A DNA stretch of 64,000 nucleotides from contig NZ_CP083350.1 of assembly GCF_020035535.1 (NCBI RefSeq), forward strand, positions 248,001 to 312,000, read 5' to 3'. Numbering within the stretch: position 1 is the stretch's first letter; each line of letters begins with the position of its first letter. The notes beneath the pieces are model-generated. The model did no database searches. It saw only the letters and a program-made list of their open reading frames with translations, and was not told where the DNA came from. The DNA is from Ensifer adhaerens. GTDB lineage: Bacteria > Pseudomonadota > Alphaproteobacteria > Rhizobiales > Rhizobiaceae. Shown piece by piece: positions 7,955-16,758 of the stretch. Both the position numbers and the translations under genes were made by a program.

Positions 7955-8894
7955 TATCCGCAACCTGTCGGTCAGCATCCCGACATCAGAAGGCGACGTT
8001 CACGCGGTACGTGCGGTCAGCCTTGAGATCGACCGTGGCGAGATCCACGGCGTCATCGGCGAATCCGGCTGCGGCAAGACCATGACCGGGATGGCGGCAC
8101 TCGGCCTTGCTCCCAAGGGGGCCCGCATCATCGCCGACCGCTTCCATTTCGACGGCGAGGACCTTCGGGAGCATGCGGTGCGGCTGCGTGGCCGGCGGAT
8201 CGGCATGATCGCCCAAGATCCGGCCGCCGCTCTCAATCCGGTCCTCAGCATCGCCAGCCAGATGGATGATGTGATCCGCGCCCATCGCGACCGGCCGAAG
8301 CGCGCGCGACGCGCGGAGGCAGCCGATCTGCTCGCGGCAACCGGTCTGCCCGATCCGGAAAAAGTGCTGCGCAGCTATCCGCACCAGCTTTCGGGCGGCA
8401 TGCAGCAGCGTGTGGTCATCGCCCAAGCGCTGGCGACCGGTGCAGATTTCCTGATTGCCGACGAACCGACCACAGCGCTCGACGTCTCGGTCGGCGCCCA
8501 AGTCCTGGCGCTCCTGCGCAAGTTGGTAACCGAGCGCGGTCTCACCGTGTTGATGATCACCCACGACATGGACGTGATCGCCGAGGCCTGTGATCGTGCG
8601 ACCGTGCTCTATGCGGGCCGCTCCGTCGAAACCGGGCCGGTCGATGCGGTGCTGCAGCGCCCGGGCCATCCCTACACCCGCGCTCTGCTTGCGGCACTTC
8701 CCGACGCCGCACCGCATGGGGCGCGGCTTGCCGCCATCGAGGGCTCTATCCCGCCGCCGCGCTCAACGATCGCCGGCTGTGCCTTTGCCGCACGCTGTCC
8801 CCAGGCGCTTCGCGAGTGCGCGACCACACCGCCGCCCGAGCGGAGCCGCGCCGCGCACCACTGGCTCTGTCATCTGCCGGAGGACGCCGCATGA
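7941..8894 (+). CDS. Oligopeptide-type ABC transporter ATPase, DppD-like
   Basis: A 317-residue ATPase. Walker A GESGCGKT lies near residues 40-47, the Q-loop is MIAQDP, the signature LSGGMQQR, and Walker B LIADEPTTALD; the C-terminal extension CAFAARCPQALREC is the Cys-containing region typical of OppD/DppD. I chose GTG 7941 since GGGAGGG precedes it and the product starts PLLDIRNLSV like its relatives; the frame is open upstream inside the permease gene. It overlaps the permease gene and, through ATGA, the second ATPase. Confidence 0.9.
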   Translation: MPLLDIRNLSVSIPTSEGDVHAVRAVSLEIDRGEIHGVIGESGCGKTMTGMAALGLAPKGARIIADRFHFDGEDLREHAVRLRGRRIGMIAQDPAAALNPVLSIASQMDDVIRAHRDRPKRARRAEAADLLAATGLPDPEKVLRSYPHQLSGGMQQRVVIAQALATGADFLIADEPTTALDVSVGAQVLALLRKLVTERGLTVLMITHDMDVIAEACDRATVLYAGRSVETGPVDAVLQRPGHPYTRALLAALPDAAPHGARLAAIEGSIPPPRSTIAGCAFAARCPQALRECATTPPPERSRAAHHWLCHLPEDAA

Positions 8895-9700
8895 CCACGC
8901 TCCCGATTCTCGACGTCGAGAACCTCTTGATCCGCTACCGCGCCGGCCTCTTTGCCGCCCGGCCAAAGCCCGCGGTCAACGGCGCAAGCTTCCGCCTTGC
9001 CAAGGGGGAGACCCTCGGCATCGTCGGAGAGAGCGGCTCCGGCAAGACAAGCCTGCTGCGTGCCATTCTTCGCCTCCTTCCGGTGGAAAGCGGGCAGATA
9101 CGGCTCGATGGACAGGACTGGCTGGCGCTCAAGGGCAGCGCACTGCGCCGAGAACGCCAGAAGATCGGAGTCGTGCTGCAAAATCCCTTCCTGTCGCTAA
9201 GCCCCAGACTGACGATCGCCGAAATTCTCGCCGAGCCGATCCTCGCGCAGGGCGGCCGGCAGAGCCCGACCATTCGGAAGAAAATTGCAGGCCTGCTTTC
9301 GGACTGCGGGCTGCCGGCCGACTTCCTCGATCGACGCGCAAGCGAGCTCTCCGGGGGCCAGGCTCAGCGCGTGGCAATCGCCCGCGCCCTGGCGCTGGAG
9401 CCGAGCCTTCTCATTCTCGACGAACCGACATCGGCACTCGACGTTTCGGTGCAAGCCCAGATCCTCAATCTGCTCTCGGATTTGAAGGAAAGCCGCGGCC
9501 TCTCGATGCTCTTCGTGACCCACAATCTGAAGGTCGTCGCACATGTTTCCGACGCGCTTCTGGTCATGCGGCGCGGTGACGTCATCGAATTCGGCAGAAC
9601 GAAAGAGGTAATCGAAACGCCGGCCGATCCCTATACGCGTGAACTGCTTTCCTTCGGGCGGCGGGAAAGGTCCGTCGGACGCGAACTCGCTTCAGGTTGA
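8891..9700 (+). CDS. Oligopeptide-type ABC transporter ATPase, DppF-like
   Basis: A 269-residue ATPase with Walker A GESGSGKTS, Q-loop VLQNPFLSLSPRLT, signature LSGGQAQR and Walker [12 protein letters not shown], followed by a short C-terminus. It pairs with the DppD-like subunit to drive the 6096-7954 permeases. The chosen ATG 8891 overlaps the upstream stop by ATGA. It is the last gene of the operon, followed by a hairpin at 9776-9803. Confidence 0.9.
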   Translation: MTTLPILDVENLLIRYRAGLFAARPKPAVNGASFRLAKGETLGIVGESGSGKTSLLRAILRLLPVESGQIRLDGQDWLALKGSALRRERQKIGVVLQNPFLSLSPRLTIAEILAEPILAQGGRQSPTIRKKIAGLLSDCGLPADFLDRRASELSGGQAQRVAIARALALEPSLLILDEPTSALDVSVQAQILNLLSDLKESRGLSMLFVTHNLKVVAHVSDALLVMRRGDVIEFGRTKEVIETPADPYTRELLSFGRRERSVGRELASG

Positions 9701-9775
9701 CGACGGGCGCACCCATTGAGGCGGCAGAAAAAGCAGAGCGCCTGGGCGGCCGGTGACGAGCCGCTCTCGGAATAA

Positions 9776-9803
9776 CCGACGGCCACCCGCGGGTGACCGT
9801 CGG
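9776..9803. terminator. Hairpin between convergent transporter and cupredoxin genes
   Basis: CCGACGGCCACCC (9776-9788) pairs with GGGTGACCGTCGG (9791-9803) with one mismatch and a tight loop. It sits between the stop codons of two convergent genes. On the minus strand it is followed by GGTTATT, a weak U-tract, so it may terminate the cupredoxin transcript; in the plus direction no U-tract follows. Confidence 0.55.
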
Positions 9804-9832
9804 CCCGATCGGCCGAGGCGCCGAACGATGGG

Positions 9833-10258
9833 TTATTCTGTTACCGTCAACCTGGCATGCATGCCGGCTTCGAAATGTCCCTTGATGTTGCAAAGCAGGA
9901 CATAGGATCCGGGCGTAAGCTTGGCCTTCATCGTGCCATCGGCACCCGGCTTCAGGTCAGACACTTCACCAAGGCTTTTCAGCTGCTTTTCGTTGACGCG
10001 ATGCTTGGCCGCGACGACATCGATCTTCTGGTCGGCCGACTTCAGCTTGATCAGCACCATCTCGTGTTCTTCCGTCATCGCGTCATTGTGGACCATGAAG
10101 GTCGTCTCGCCGGCCTTGATGGTCGTTTGATCGAGTGTGAGGGTCATCGAGCCGCCAGCCTCGCCGCTCTCGACAACTTTGACGGTCGTCGCGGCAAAAG
10201 CGGGCGACGTCAGACAGATGAAAGTAAGCACTGCTAGCTTGTTTCGGGTGAACCGCAT
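9833..10258 (-). CDS. Periplasmic cupredoxin (plastocyanin/azurin-like copper protein)
   Basis: A 141-residue secreted blue-copper protein. Residues 1-22 form a signal peptide ending in SPAFAA. The copper ligands are an upstream His in MTEEHEM and the C-terminal cluster LLCNIKGHFEAGMHA, giving Cys, His and Met in the usual cupredoxin order. Such proteins carry electrons or buffer copper in the periplasm. The start at 10258 is preceded on its strand by AAGGGAA; the frame extends further upstream but without signal-peptide logic. It is separate from the copper block at 34-39 kb. Confidence 0.85.
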   Translation of the reverse strand: MRFTRNKLAVLTFICLTSPAFAATTVKVVESGEAGGSMTLTLDQTTIKAGETTFMVHNDAMTEEHEMVLIKLKSADQKIDVVAAKHRVNEKQLKSLGEVSDLKPGADGTMKAKLTPGSYVLLCNIKGHFEAGMHARLTVTE

Positions 10259-10598
10259 TTCAAGTTTCCCTTTTGCTGAACGTTGCTGGCGACATGCGCC
10301 ATGTCGAGGGACAGAGTGGCATCGCTGCCCGGTGGGCTCTTCCTTCTCTCGGGAAAGCAATCGCGCGCTCATACCCCGCCTACGAACGAGAACCGGCGCC
10401 GGCAAGCCGTGCGGTCCCGACGCCGTTCTAGGCGACGCAACCTGTCCATCGGCTGTCCTGCCGCCTGCTTTATGGCGACGCCAAGGTTTCGAGGAAGGAG
10501 ACAGGCACAATAGTACCGGGTTGGAAGCCGCAATCTGCGGCTTCCAACGGGCAGTTCAGATCGTTTGAAAGCGGTTGTGTCCGGTCTCGGCTATGTGC
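10259..10598. other. 340-bp intergenic region between the cupredoxin and the SH3 protein genes
   Basis: Both flanking genes run on the minus strand. Short open frames here have no recognisable content or ribosome site. The only clear element is the perfect hairpin at 10520-10548, listed separately; the remainder should carry the cupredoxin promoter but I cannot place it with confidence. Confidence 0.5.
10520..10548 (-). terminator. Perfect 13-bp hairpin downstream of the SH3 protein gene
   Basis: GTTGGAAGCCGCA (10520-10532) is exactly complementary to TGCGGCTTCCAAC (10536-10548) across a 3-nt loop. It lies about 50 bp past the stop of the gene at 10599-13145 in the direction of transcription, as expected for an intrinsic terminator, though only a weak U-rich stretch follows. 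Confidence 0.65.
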
Positions 10599-13145
10599 TT
10601 AGCGCCGACCGCCGCCGCCACGCCCACCTCCACCGCCGCCGCGAATAACCGCCCCGCCACCCCGACCGCCACCGCCGTGGAAGCCACCGCGGCTGCCCCC
10701 CTGGAATCCGCCGCCGCTATAGCCGCCACGATCAAAGCTTTGGAAGTTGCGGCCAGATTCCTGGTAGAGCCGGCCGTAATTGCGGCTCAGTTCATTCTGG
10801 TTGCCGAACTGGCGTCCGGCCCGGTCGAAGGAAAGATGGTCGGGCGCCCGCTGACGAACCTGCTGGTTGCGCCGCGGTGCCGGCCGCGTTTCGGCCCGGT
10901 TCTGGATGCGCTGCCCCGCCTGCGGCCTGTTGGCTGCGGCATTCCGGAGGTTCTCTCCGTCCGGCCGCTGAACGGGCTGCCAGCCGTCCGGCGTGTGCTT
11001 CTGCCACGTTCCGTCCTGGCGGCGATAGACGCTGCCGTCGCGGCCGGCATAGACGTCGCCGCCCTTGCTGCCGACGATGAAGCCCTTGTTGCCTTCCGTG
11101 TTACGCCAGCGCAGGCCGCCGGCGCTCCCCGTCGTCCCGCCGCTTATGCGGGCGAACTCCCCGCCATGCTTGACCGCGACACTGCCCCAGGAACCGTAGA
11201 CGTTCTGGCCACCGCGCGCGACCATGGCATTGCCGGTGCGTGGGTTGTAGGCGGAAATGAACCCTCGTTCGCCGCCAGGTCCTGCCACCGCCCCAGCGCG
11301 GAACCGGGTTCCGGTGACGGGGTTGTAGGCTGCACCGAATGCCAGACCTCTCTCGGGACCGTAGGCGTAACCGTAGCGACCAAAGGTTCCGTAGGCCGGG
11401 TTGTACGAAGCGCCAAACCCGTAGCTGATCGGTGGCGGATAGTAGGGCCAGTCGTCGTCGTAATAGTCCCAATAGGGCGGATAGTACCATCCCGATCCCC
11501 AGACGACGGTGCCCCAGGCGAGATACGTATAGAGATAGCCGAGGGTGTAGCCATACCAGACAGCGTCCGGCTCCGTGTCGTAAACGCGGACATAGGTCGC
11601 GTTATAAACCGGGGATGACGACGGGATGGTGTAGATTTCATCCGCGACAGCGCGCGCAACGGCAAAGGGGCCGGTCGGCGTATCACCAACGAACCAGATG
11701 CCATCCTTCAGAACGAAATACTTGTCAGCAACCTTGATGACCTGCTCATTGGCGTTGACAGCATAAAACATGGACGTGCCTTCGATCGGCTCGAACTTGG
11801 GCTCGCCATTGTAGTGAACATCCACCTTCAACGATCCATCGGAAGAAACCCGCGCGAGCTTCGGAATGCTCGCCCGCAGGCGTGCCATTGCGCTTTCTGA
11901 CGTGCCGGGGATCGAAGCACGCACTGCCGAGTAGGTCGCGTCGTCCGGCAGGTTCAGGAAATCTTCCGGCAGATTGGGAGTAGCAAAGTTCCAGGGTCCT
12001 TCGAGCGAGGCTGATGAAAACCATCGTCCGGAGAGAAGCGTGTACCACGTCTTGCTGGCCCGATGGAAAAAGACCGAACTGGTTGTGTTGGAAACCCAAT
12101 CCAACCCTGTCACGGACACCGGTTCGAGGGCAGGCTTCCCTTCAAAGATCAAAAGCTCCGCTGGCTTCTCGGAATAAAAGACCTTCGGGATCTTGTTCTC
12201 GCCGAAGCGCGTCGGCGGAAGCGAGGCCTTCACTCCCTTCCAGTTCTCGATCTCCGGCAGTTTGGAAAACACGTCCGGTACCGTTTCCGCCTCGACCCAA
12301 CCGGTATCAAGCGTCTTCGAGGTGAGCCAGTTCTTGTCGCTTCGAAGATAGTAGTCGCCCGACTGTTCCACCTTGAACAGGTCCCAGTTCGTATTGACCA
12401 CGAACGACAGGCCCTCGACGCCCTTGACCGGAGCCGTAACGGCCTTGCCATCCGTCTGCAACAGGATCGCCGATGCCTCGCTCACGAAGATCGGTGGCGG
12501 ATCAGCCTTCATATCCGGAACGTCTGCAAGCCGCTGAAAATCAGCAAGGCTTGCGGCCAGGCGTTGCTGCGACACGACGATCGGATCGGTAGGAACGAGC
12601 TTGCCTATGTCCAGCGCGAGATCAGCAAGCTGTTTGCGGTCCAGAGAGGAAAAATCGAGCCGCGTGGTTTTGACATCCGTCAGCGTGACGTTTTCGGATG
12701 CATCGTCAGCCGTGGTCTTGGCTGAAAGCCCGATGATCCCGTAGACCGGCTTCGCGTCGGCGGACGATTTGAGTTCGGTGGCGACGAGAGCCTCGAGCTC
12801 TTTGAAATCCTTCCAGGCTGTGATCTGCGGTTGAAAGAGCGTGATCGTCGCGCCCTTCTCGGTGTCGAACACCCTTGGCCAGGCCGGCGCCGTCGCATCG
12901 GACTGGTTGAGGTACTTGCCCGCAACGAACCCGTTCGTTCCGGAGTAGCTCACGGCGCACCAGGAAGCTTCCGCATCGCACTCTTTGATATCGACTTCCT
13001 CGCCCTGGGGAATGACGCGCAGCGCGTCAAATCCGGTGCCCGGACCCACCCTGAAATTCACATTGGCCGTCAGAACGGCCGGGTCCGCAAAGGCGGAGGT
13101 AGAGAAGAATGAAGCGATCGTCAGGTACGCAAGAATTCTACGCAT
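10599..13145 (-). CDS. Large secreted SH3-domain protein with Trp/Tyr repeats and Gly-rich tail
   Basis: An 848-residue exported protein. Residues 1-20 are a signal peptide (LTIASFFSTSAFA); residues 25-80 form a bacterial SH3 domain (NVNFRVGPGTGFDALRVIPQGEEV). The middle region has at least three copies of a unit built on a displayed-value/W...G.W pattern, for example DYYLRSDKNWLTSKTLDTGW, KTWYTLLSGRWFSSASLEGP and YFVLKDGIWFVGDTPTGPF. After a Tyr/Pro-rich stretch (YYPPYWDYYDDDWPYYPPP) come repeats with YNP..GT units and a C-terminus made of Gly, Arg, Ser and Phe. Related long proteins occur in rhizobia without assigned function; a cell-envelope role is likely. I prefer ATG 13145 (GAGGGA before it) to GTG 13151. 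Confidence 0.75.
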   Translation of the reverse strand: MRRILAYLTIASFFSTSAFADPAVLTANVNFRVGPGTGFDALRVIPQGEEVDIKECDAEASWCAVSYSGTNGFVAGKYLNQSDATAPAWPRVFDTEKGATITLFQPQITAWKDFKELEALVATELKSSADAKPVYGIIGLSAKTTADDASENVTLTDVKTTRLDFSSLDRKQLADLALDIGKLVPTDPIVVSQQRLAASLADFQRLADVPDMKADPPPIFVSEASAILLQTDGKAVTAPVKGVEGLSFVVNTNWDLFKVEQSGDYYLRSDKNWLTSKTLDTGWVEAETVPDVFSKLPEIENWKGVKASLPPTRFGENKIPKVFYSEKPAELLIFEGKPALEPVSVTGLDWVSNTTSSVFFHRASKTWYTLLSGRWFSSASLEGPWNFATPNLPEDFLNLPDDATYSAVRASIPGTSESAMARLRASIPKLARVSSDGSLKVDVHYNGEPKFEPIEGTSMFYAVNANEQVIKVADKYFVLKDGIWFVGDTPTGPFAVARAVADEIYTIPSSSPVYNATYVRVYDTEPDAVWYGYTLGYLYTYLAWGTVVWGSGWYYPPYWDYYDDDWPYYPPPISYGFGASYNPAYGTFGRYGYAYGPERGLAFGAAYNPVTGTRFRAGAVAGPGGERGFISAYNPRTGNAMVARGGQNVYGSWGSVAVKHGGEFARISGGTTGSAGGLRWRNTEGNKGFIVGSKGGDVYAGRDGSVYRRQDGTWQKHTPDGWQPVQRPDGENLRNAAANRPQAGQRIQNRAETRPAPRRNQQVRQRAPDHLSFDRAGRQFGNQNELSRNYGRLYQESGRNFQSFDRGGYSGGGFQGGSRGGFHGGGGRGGGAVIRGGGGGGRGGGGRR

Positions 13146-13498
13146 GATCACATTCCCTCACAGAGTATTTGAGCTGTTCGAAGTCCCTGTCCGCCGGAAG
13201 TGCCACTGGAAACGCTTCGCCGCGACAAAGGCTTCTCGCATTCGCGGTCAATTAAAGTCGTTCAATTTCAAGATCATTGCACATTCGAAGCCGAGTGCAA
13301 CTGGCAACGCCGCCAACTTCTAATTAAACCGCGCATTGAACGACGCCTTCTCAATTCCCCGCGTGACGGGCCCCATCCCGGTTGCTCCGCCATACCGTCA
13401 GCCATCGGGAAAAAAGCACCGATCTCCGCGCTGCGATTGGCGGCTTTCTCAAGATCGAGCATCGGGACGCGGGCTTCCTCATCCGGCTATGACGGACG
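13146..13498. other. 353-bp intergenic region with an inverted repeat
   Basis: It separates the SH3 protein gene from the LysR gene, both on the minus strand. No gene is visible. TTGCAC (13277-13282) and GTGCAA (13295-13300) form a perfect inverted repeat with a 12-bp spacer in an A/T-richer stretch about 130 bp upstream of the SH3 protein start, a plausible operator for that gene. Confidence 0.4.
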
Positions 13499-14422
13499 TC
13501 AGGTGGCGGATGGAGCAGAGAGCAACTCCTGTTGCCGCGCGACCCCGACCAGCCACTTGTGAAACTTCTGCCCGAACGGTTTTTCGAGGGCTGCCCGGTC
13601 CCAGGCGAGGTAGTAGCTTTCCGGCAGTTTCATACGGAGGTCGAAGGGGACGACCAGGGCTCCGGATGCGATCTCATCCTTGATCATGGAAACCTGTGCA
13701 AGAACAAATCCCCTGCCGTTCACCGCCGCGTCAATGGCACTGCTCGACAGGGTGAAGGAAAGGCCCGAGAACGTCTTGCCGCCGTCCGCCTGCACGAGCG
13801 CTGCCCAATCCCTCCATTGCGGGGAAGCCTTGTAGTCCGCCTCCCATTCCACATTGAGGAGGGGAAACTTCAGGACGTCGTGCGGCGTTTCGAGCGTGTG
13901 TCCGGCGATCAACCCAGGTGAACACGCCGGCACCATCCAGTCGGTGAACAGCTTGGCGACGTGTTCATGTGCGTGCGAGCGCCGACCGTAGGTGATGCGG
14001 AAATCCACCTGCTCGAGCCCAAGACGGGGCTCCTGTTCCTGGCCGAGGATACGCACGCTCGATTCCGGACAGAGCGATTGCCAATCGAAGATCTTGCGGT
14101 TGACCCACTTGTTTGCGACCGACGTCAGCGCGCTTAGAACGATGCTGGTCTCGTTCCGGGCGCGGGTGAGAACGTTGGCGGCATGGGAAAGCTGCTGGAA
14201 GCCTTTCGCCACTTCGCGATAGTACAACCGCCCCCATGAGGACAGTTCAACCCGCCTCCCGCGCCTCTCCAGCAGCGTCAGGCCAAGACATTGCTCCAGA
14301 TTTCGGACCAATTGGCTGACGGCGCCCGGCGATACGCCGAGGTCTTCCGCTGCGGCACTGACAGAGCCACACCGACCGATCGCCTCAAAGGCCTGCAAGC
14401 CGCGCAAGGACGGGTTCGGCAT
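13499..14422 (-). CDS. LysR family transcriptional regulator, GcvA-like
   Basis: A 307-residue LysR regulator. The N-terminal winged helix reads LRGLQAFEAIGRCGSVSAAAEDLGVSPGAVSQLVRNLE and is followed by an effector domain with the DFRITYG segment typical of GcvA-type members. ATG 14422 is chosen because GAGGAG precedes it; a longer frame to 14521 lacks support. It is divergent from the Rieske oxygenase gene at 14546, and a set of TCTAA/TTAGA sites lies between them, so it most likely controls the catabolic operon to the right and itself. Effector unknown. Confidence 0.9.
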   Translation of the reverse strand: MPNPSLRGLQAFEAIGRCGSVSAAAEDLGVSPGAVSQLVRNLEQCLGLTLLERRGRRVELSSWGRLYYREVAKGFQQLSHAANVLTRARNETSIVLSALTSVANKWVNRKIFDWQSLCPESSVRILGQEQEPRLGLEQVDFRITYGRRSHAHEHVAKLFTDWMVPACSPGLIAGHTLETPHDVLKFPLLNVEWEADYKASPQWRDWAALVQADGGKTFSGLSFTLSSSAIDAAVNGRGFVLAQVSMIKDEIASGALVVPFDLRMKLPESYYLAWDRAALEKPFGQKFHKWLVGVARQQELLSAPSAT

Positions 14423-14447
14423 CTTAAAATTCTCCTCGGCCAACCAT

Positions 14448-14466
14448 TCTAATTTAGATTTTCTAA
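14448..14466. promoter_or_regulatory. Overlapping TCTAA/TTAGA palindromes, candidate LysR operator
   Basis: TCTAA (14448-14452), TTAGA (14454-14458) and TCTAA (14462-14466) alternate, so that the central half-site forms a palindrome with each neighbour. The set lies 26-44 bp upstream of the LysR start and about 80 bp upstream of the divergent oxygenase start, the usual place for a LysR binding region. Confidence 0.5.
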
Positions 14467-14545
14467 AAAAGAACGCAGGCGCTGGCAACTTGTTGGCACA
14501 GAGAAAACGTCGAACACTCACTTAACAAAACGCAAGGAGAGCGAA

Positions 14546-15592
14546 ATGTTTCTCAAGAATGCCTGGTACGTTGCAGCCTGGGATCACGAGGTCGGCCGCG
14601 AGCTGAAGCCCCTCACGGTCCTCGGCGAAAACATCGTCCTATACCGCAAGCAGGACGGCCAGGCCGCCGCGCTCGAAGATGCCTGTCCCCACCGGAAACT
14701 GCCGCTCTCCATGGGGCGCATCAAGGGTGACGATGTGGAATGCGGCTATCACGGCCTCACCTTCGACTGTTCGGGAACCTGCACCCGGGTACCGGGCGCA
14801 GAGCGCATTCCGCACGTCGCCAAGGTGCGCTCCTACCCGGTTCATGAGCGCTACGGCCTGCTCTGGATCTGGATGGGTGACGCCGAGCGGGCGGATCCGA
14901 AGGATATCTTCGAAGTCGAGCATTTCGGCGATCCTGCCTGGGGCATCAACCGCGGCGAGTCGATGACGCTCAACTGCAACTATCTTTACATGACCGACAA
15001 TCTTCTCGACCCCTCTCATGTCGCCTGGGTCCACCAGTCGTCTTTCGCAAGCTCCGCCTGCGAGGAAACGCCGCTCGAGACGACGGTGAAGGACGACGGT
15101 GTCACCGTCTGGCGCTGGATGATTAACTCCGAACCGGCCCCGTTCTACGCCCCCTTCCTGCAATTCGAAGGCAACACCGATCGCAAGCAGCACTATGAAG
15201 TGCGCTATCCGAGCAACGCGATTATCAAGGCCATTTTCGCGCCCGCTCATACCGGTGGCGAAGGCCGCACGCTTCCTGAGAACACCTTCCTCATGGACAG
15301 CTACAACTTCATGACCCCTGTCGATGAGAACCGGACCAAGTACTACTGGTTCCAGATGCGCAACTTTGCGCCCGCTGACGCAAAGGTATCGGAGAGTTTT
15401 GCCAAATCCGTACGGGGCGCCTTCGAGGAAGACCGCGTCGTCCTGGAGGCGGTCCATCACGGAATGGCCAATATGCACACACCGAACCTCGACCTGAAGA
15501 TCGACGTCGGTCCGATGCGCTTTCGCCGCAAACTGGCCCAGCTGATTGCTGCCGAAACGCAAGCCGATCCGGCGAGCGCAGCTGCTGAATAG
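14546..15592 (+). CDS. Rieske non-heme iron oxygenase, VanA-like demethylase
   Basis: A 348-residue oxygenase alpha subunit of the vanillate O-demethylase type. The Rieske cluster ligands are C47-x-H49 and C66-x2-H69 (CPHR ... CGYH). The mononuclear iron site has the D-x3-D-x2-H-x4-H pattern at D151, D155, H158 and H163. Enzymes of this group remove methyl groups from O- or N-methylated substrates, releasing formaldehyde, or hydroxylate small rings. It is followed 12 bp later by its reductase. AAGGAGAG precedes the start. The substrate cannot be read from the sequence, but formaldehyde genes lie further down the same strand. Confidence 0.9.
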   Translation: MFLKNAWYVAAWDHEVGRELKPLTVLGENIVLYRKQDGQAAALEDACPHRKLPLSMGRIKGDDVECGYHGLTFDCSGTCTRVPGAERIPHVAKVRSYPVHERYGLLWIWMGDAERADPKDIFEVEHFGDPAWGINRGESMTLNCNYLYMTDNLLDPSHVAWVHQSSFASSACEETPLETTVKDDGVTVWRWMINSEPAPFYAPFLQFEGNTDRKQHYEVRYPSNAIIKAIFAPAHTGGEGRTLPENTFLMDSYNFMTPVDENRTKYYWFQMRNFAPADAKVSESFAKSVRGAFEEDRVVLEAVHHGMANMHTPNLDLKIDVGPMRFRRKLAQLIAAETQADPASAAAE

Positions 15593-15604
15593 GGTTCGAT
15601 CCGA

Positions 15605-16699
15605 ATGCTCGATGCCGCGGCCTCACGCTTCCGCCCCTTCGAAGTCGTTTCGAAGGTCCGCGAAAGCACCACCATCACGTCGTTCCGTCTCGCCCCTCTC
15701 GAGCCCCAGCACTGGCGGCCGTTCGAGCCGGGACAGTTCCTGACGATCCGTGTACCCGACCGCAAAGGCGGATATGTCCTGCGTAACTACACCGTCTCTT
15801 CCTCGCCACGCGACGAAGGAACCTATCGGATCACCGTGAAGCGTGAGGCCGCCCCCACACAAGACGTGCCGGAGGGACTAAGCTCCTGCTGGCTCCATGA
15901 CGACATCGAGCCCGGCGCCGTCGTCGAGATCGACCCGCCGCGCGGTGCATTCAAGCTCGACCGCGCGAGTGCCCGGCCCGTCGTGCTTCTTTCCGGCGGC
16001 GTCGGCTTGACCCCGACTGTCTCGATGCTGGATGTGCTGGCACGGGAAAGCGATCGTCCCGTCTGGTTCATCCATGCCTGCGACAGTGTTGCAGTCCATG
16101 CCCTGCGGGACGAGGTCGAGCATCTCGCTACCGTCCGGGCGGGCATCACCCTGCACTTCTGCTACCGCTTCGCCGGGATCAGCGATCTCGAAGCTGCCCA
16201 ATGTCACTCCGCGGGTTTTCTGACACGTACGACGCTTCAGAGCCTCCTCCCGCTCGACGACTACGACATCTACATGTGCGGGCCTCCGCCTTTCATGCAG
16301 GCCCTCTACGCCATTCTGACCGGCCTCGGCGTGCGGAAGGACCGCATCGCCTACGAATTCTTCGGCCCGGCGAGCCTGCTGTCGGAGGCCCCTGCCCCAA
16401 AACAGGCGGCTGCGCCCCTAGTGGAACCAAACGTCGGGGAGGACGGCCTGCACGTCGTCCTCCGAAAATCGGGACACAGCCTGGCCTGGGATGGCGCAAG
16501 CGAATCGATCCTCGCGTTTCTCGAGGCTCAGGGCATCGAACCGGAATTCTCTTGCAGGGCAGGAGTTTGCGGGACCTGCGAACAGGGTCTCGTCTCCGGC
16601 GAAGTCGACTATTTCGAGGAACCGCTGGACGAGGTGCGGGCGGACCGCGTGCTGCTCTGCTGCACCAGACCGAAATCATCGATCGTGCTCGATCTCTGA
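15605..16699 (+). CDS. Rieske oxygenase reductase, VanB-like (FAD, NAD and 2Fe-2S domains)
   Basis: A 364-residue single-chain reductase. Residues 1-110 form a ferredoxin-reductase FAD domain (RNYTVSSSP), about 110-245 the NAD(P)-binding domain (VVLLSGGVGLTPTVSML, DIYMCGPPPFMQALY), and the C-terminal 85 residues a plant-type 2Fe-2S domain with C317, C322, C325 and C352 or C353. This order differs from minimal VanB only by a longer linker. It should pass electrons from NAD(P)H to the upstream Rieske oxygenase, and the two genes are 12 bp apart. Confidence 0.9.
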   Translation: MLDAAASRFRPFEVVSKVRESTTITSFRLAPLEPQHWRPFEPGQFLTIRVPDRKGGYVLRNYTVSSSPRDEGTYRITVKREAAPTQDVPEGLSSCWLHDDIEPGAVVEIDPPRGAFKLDRASARPVVLLSGGVGLTPTVSMLDVLARESDRPVWFIHACDSVAVHALRDEVEHLATVRAGITLHFCYRFAGISDLEAAQCHSAGFLTRTTLQSLLPLDDYDIYMCGPPPFMQALYAILTGLGVRKDRIAYEFFGPASLLSEAPAPKQAAAPLVEPNVGEDGLHVVLRKSGHSLAWDGASESILAFLEAQGIEPEFSCRAGVCGTCEQGLVSGEVDYFEEPLDEVRADRVLLCCTRPKSSIVLDL

Positions 16700-16758
16700 C
16701 CGCTCAAAGCAAGAGGCTGCGGCCTGAACCAGGGTGTCCAATCCCCGAAGGAGGATCC

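Noticed and set aside
10575..11618. A 347-residue plus-strand frame rich in Ala, Pro and Val
   Set aside because: It mirrors the Gly/Arg-rich end of the SH3 protein; low complexity on both strands makes a long frame here likely by chance.
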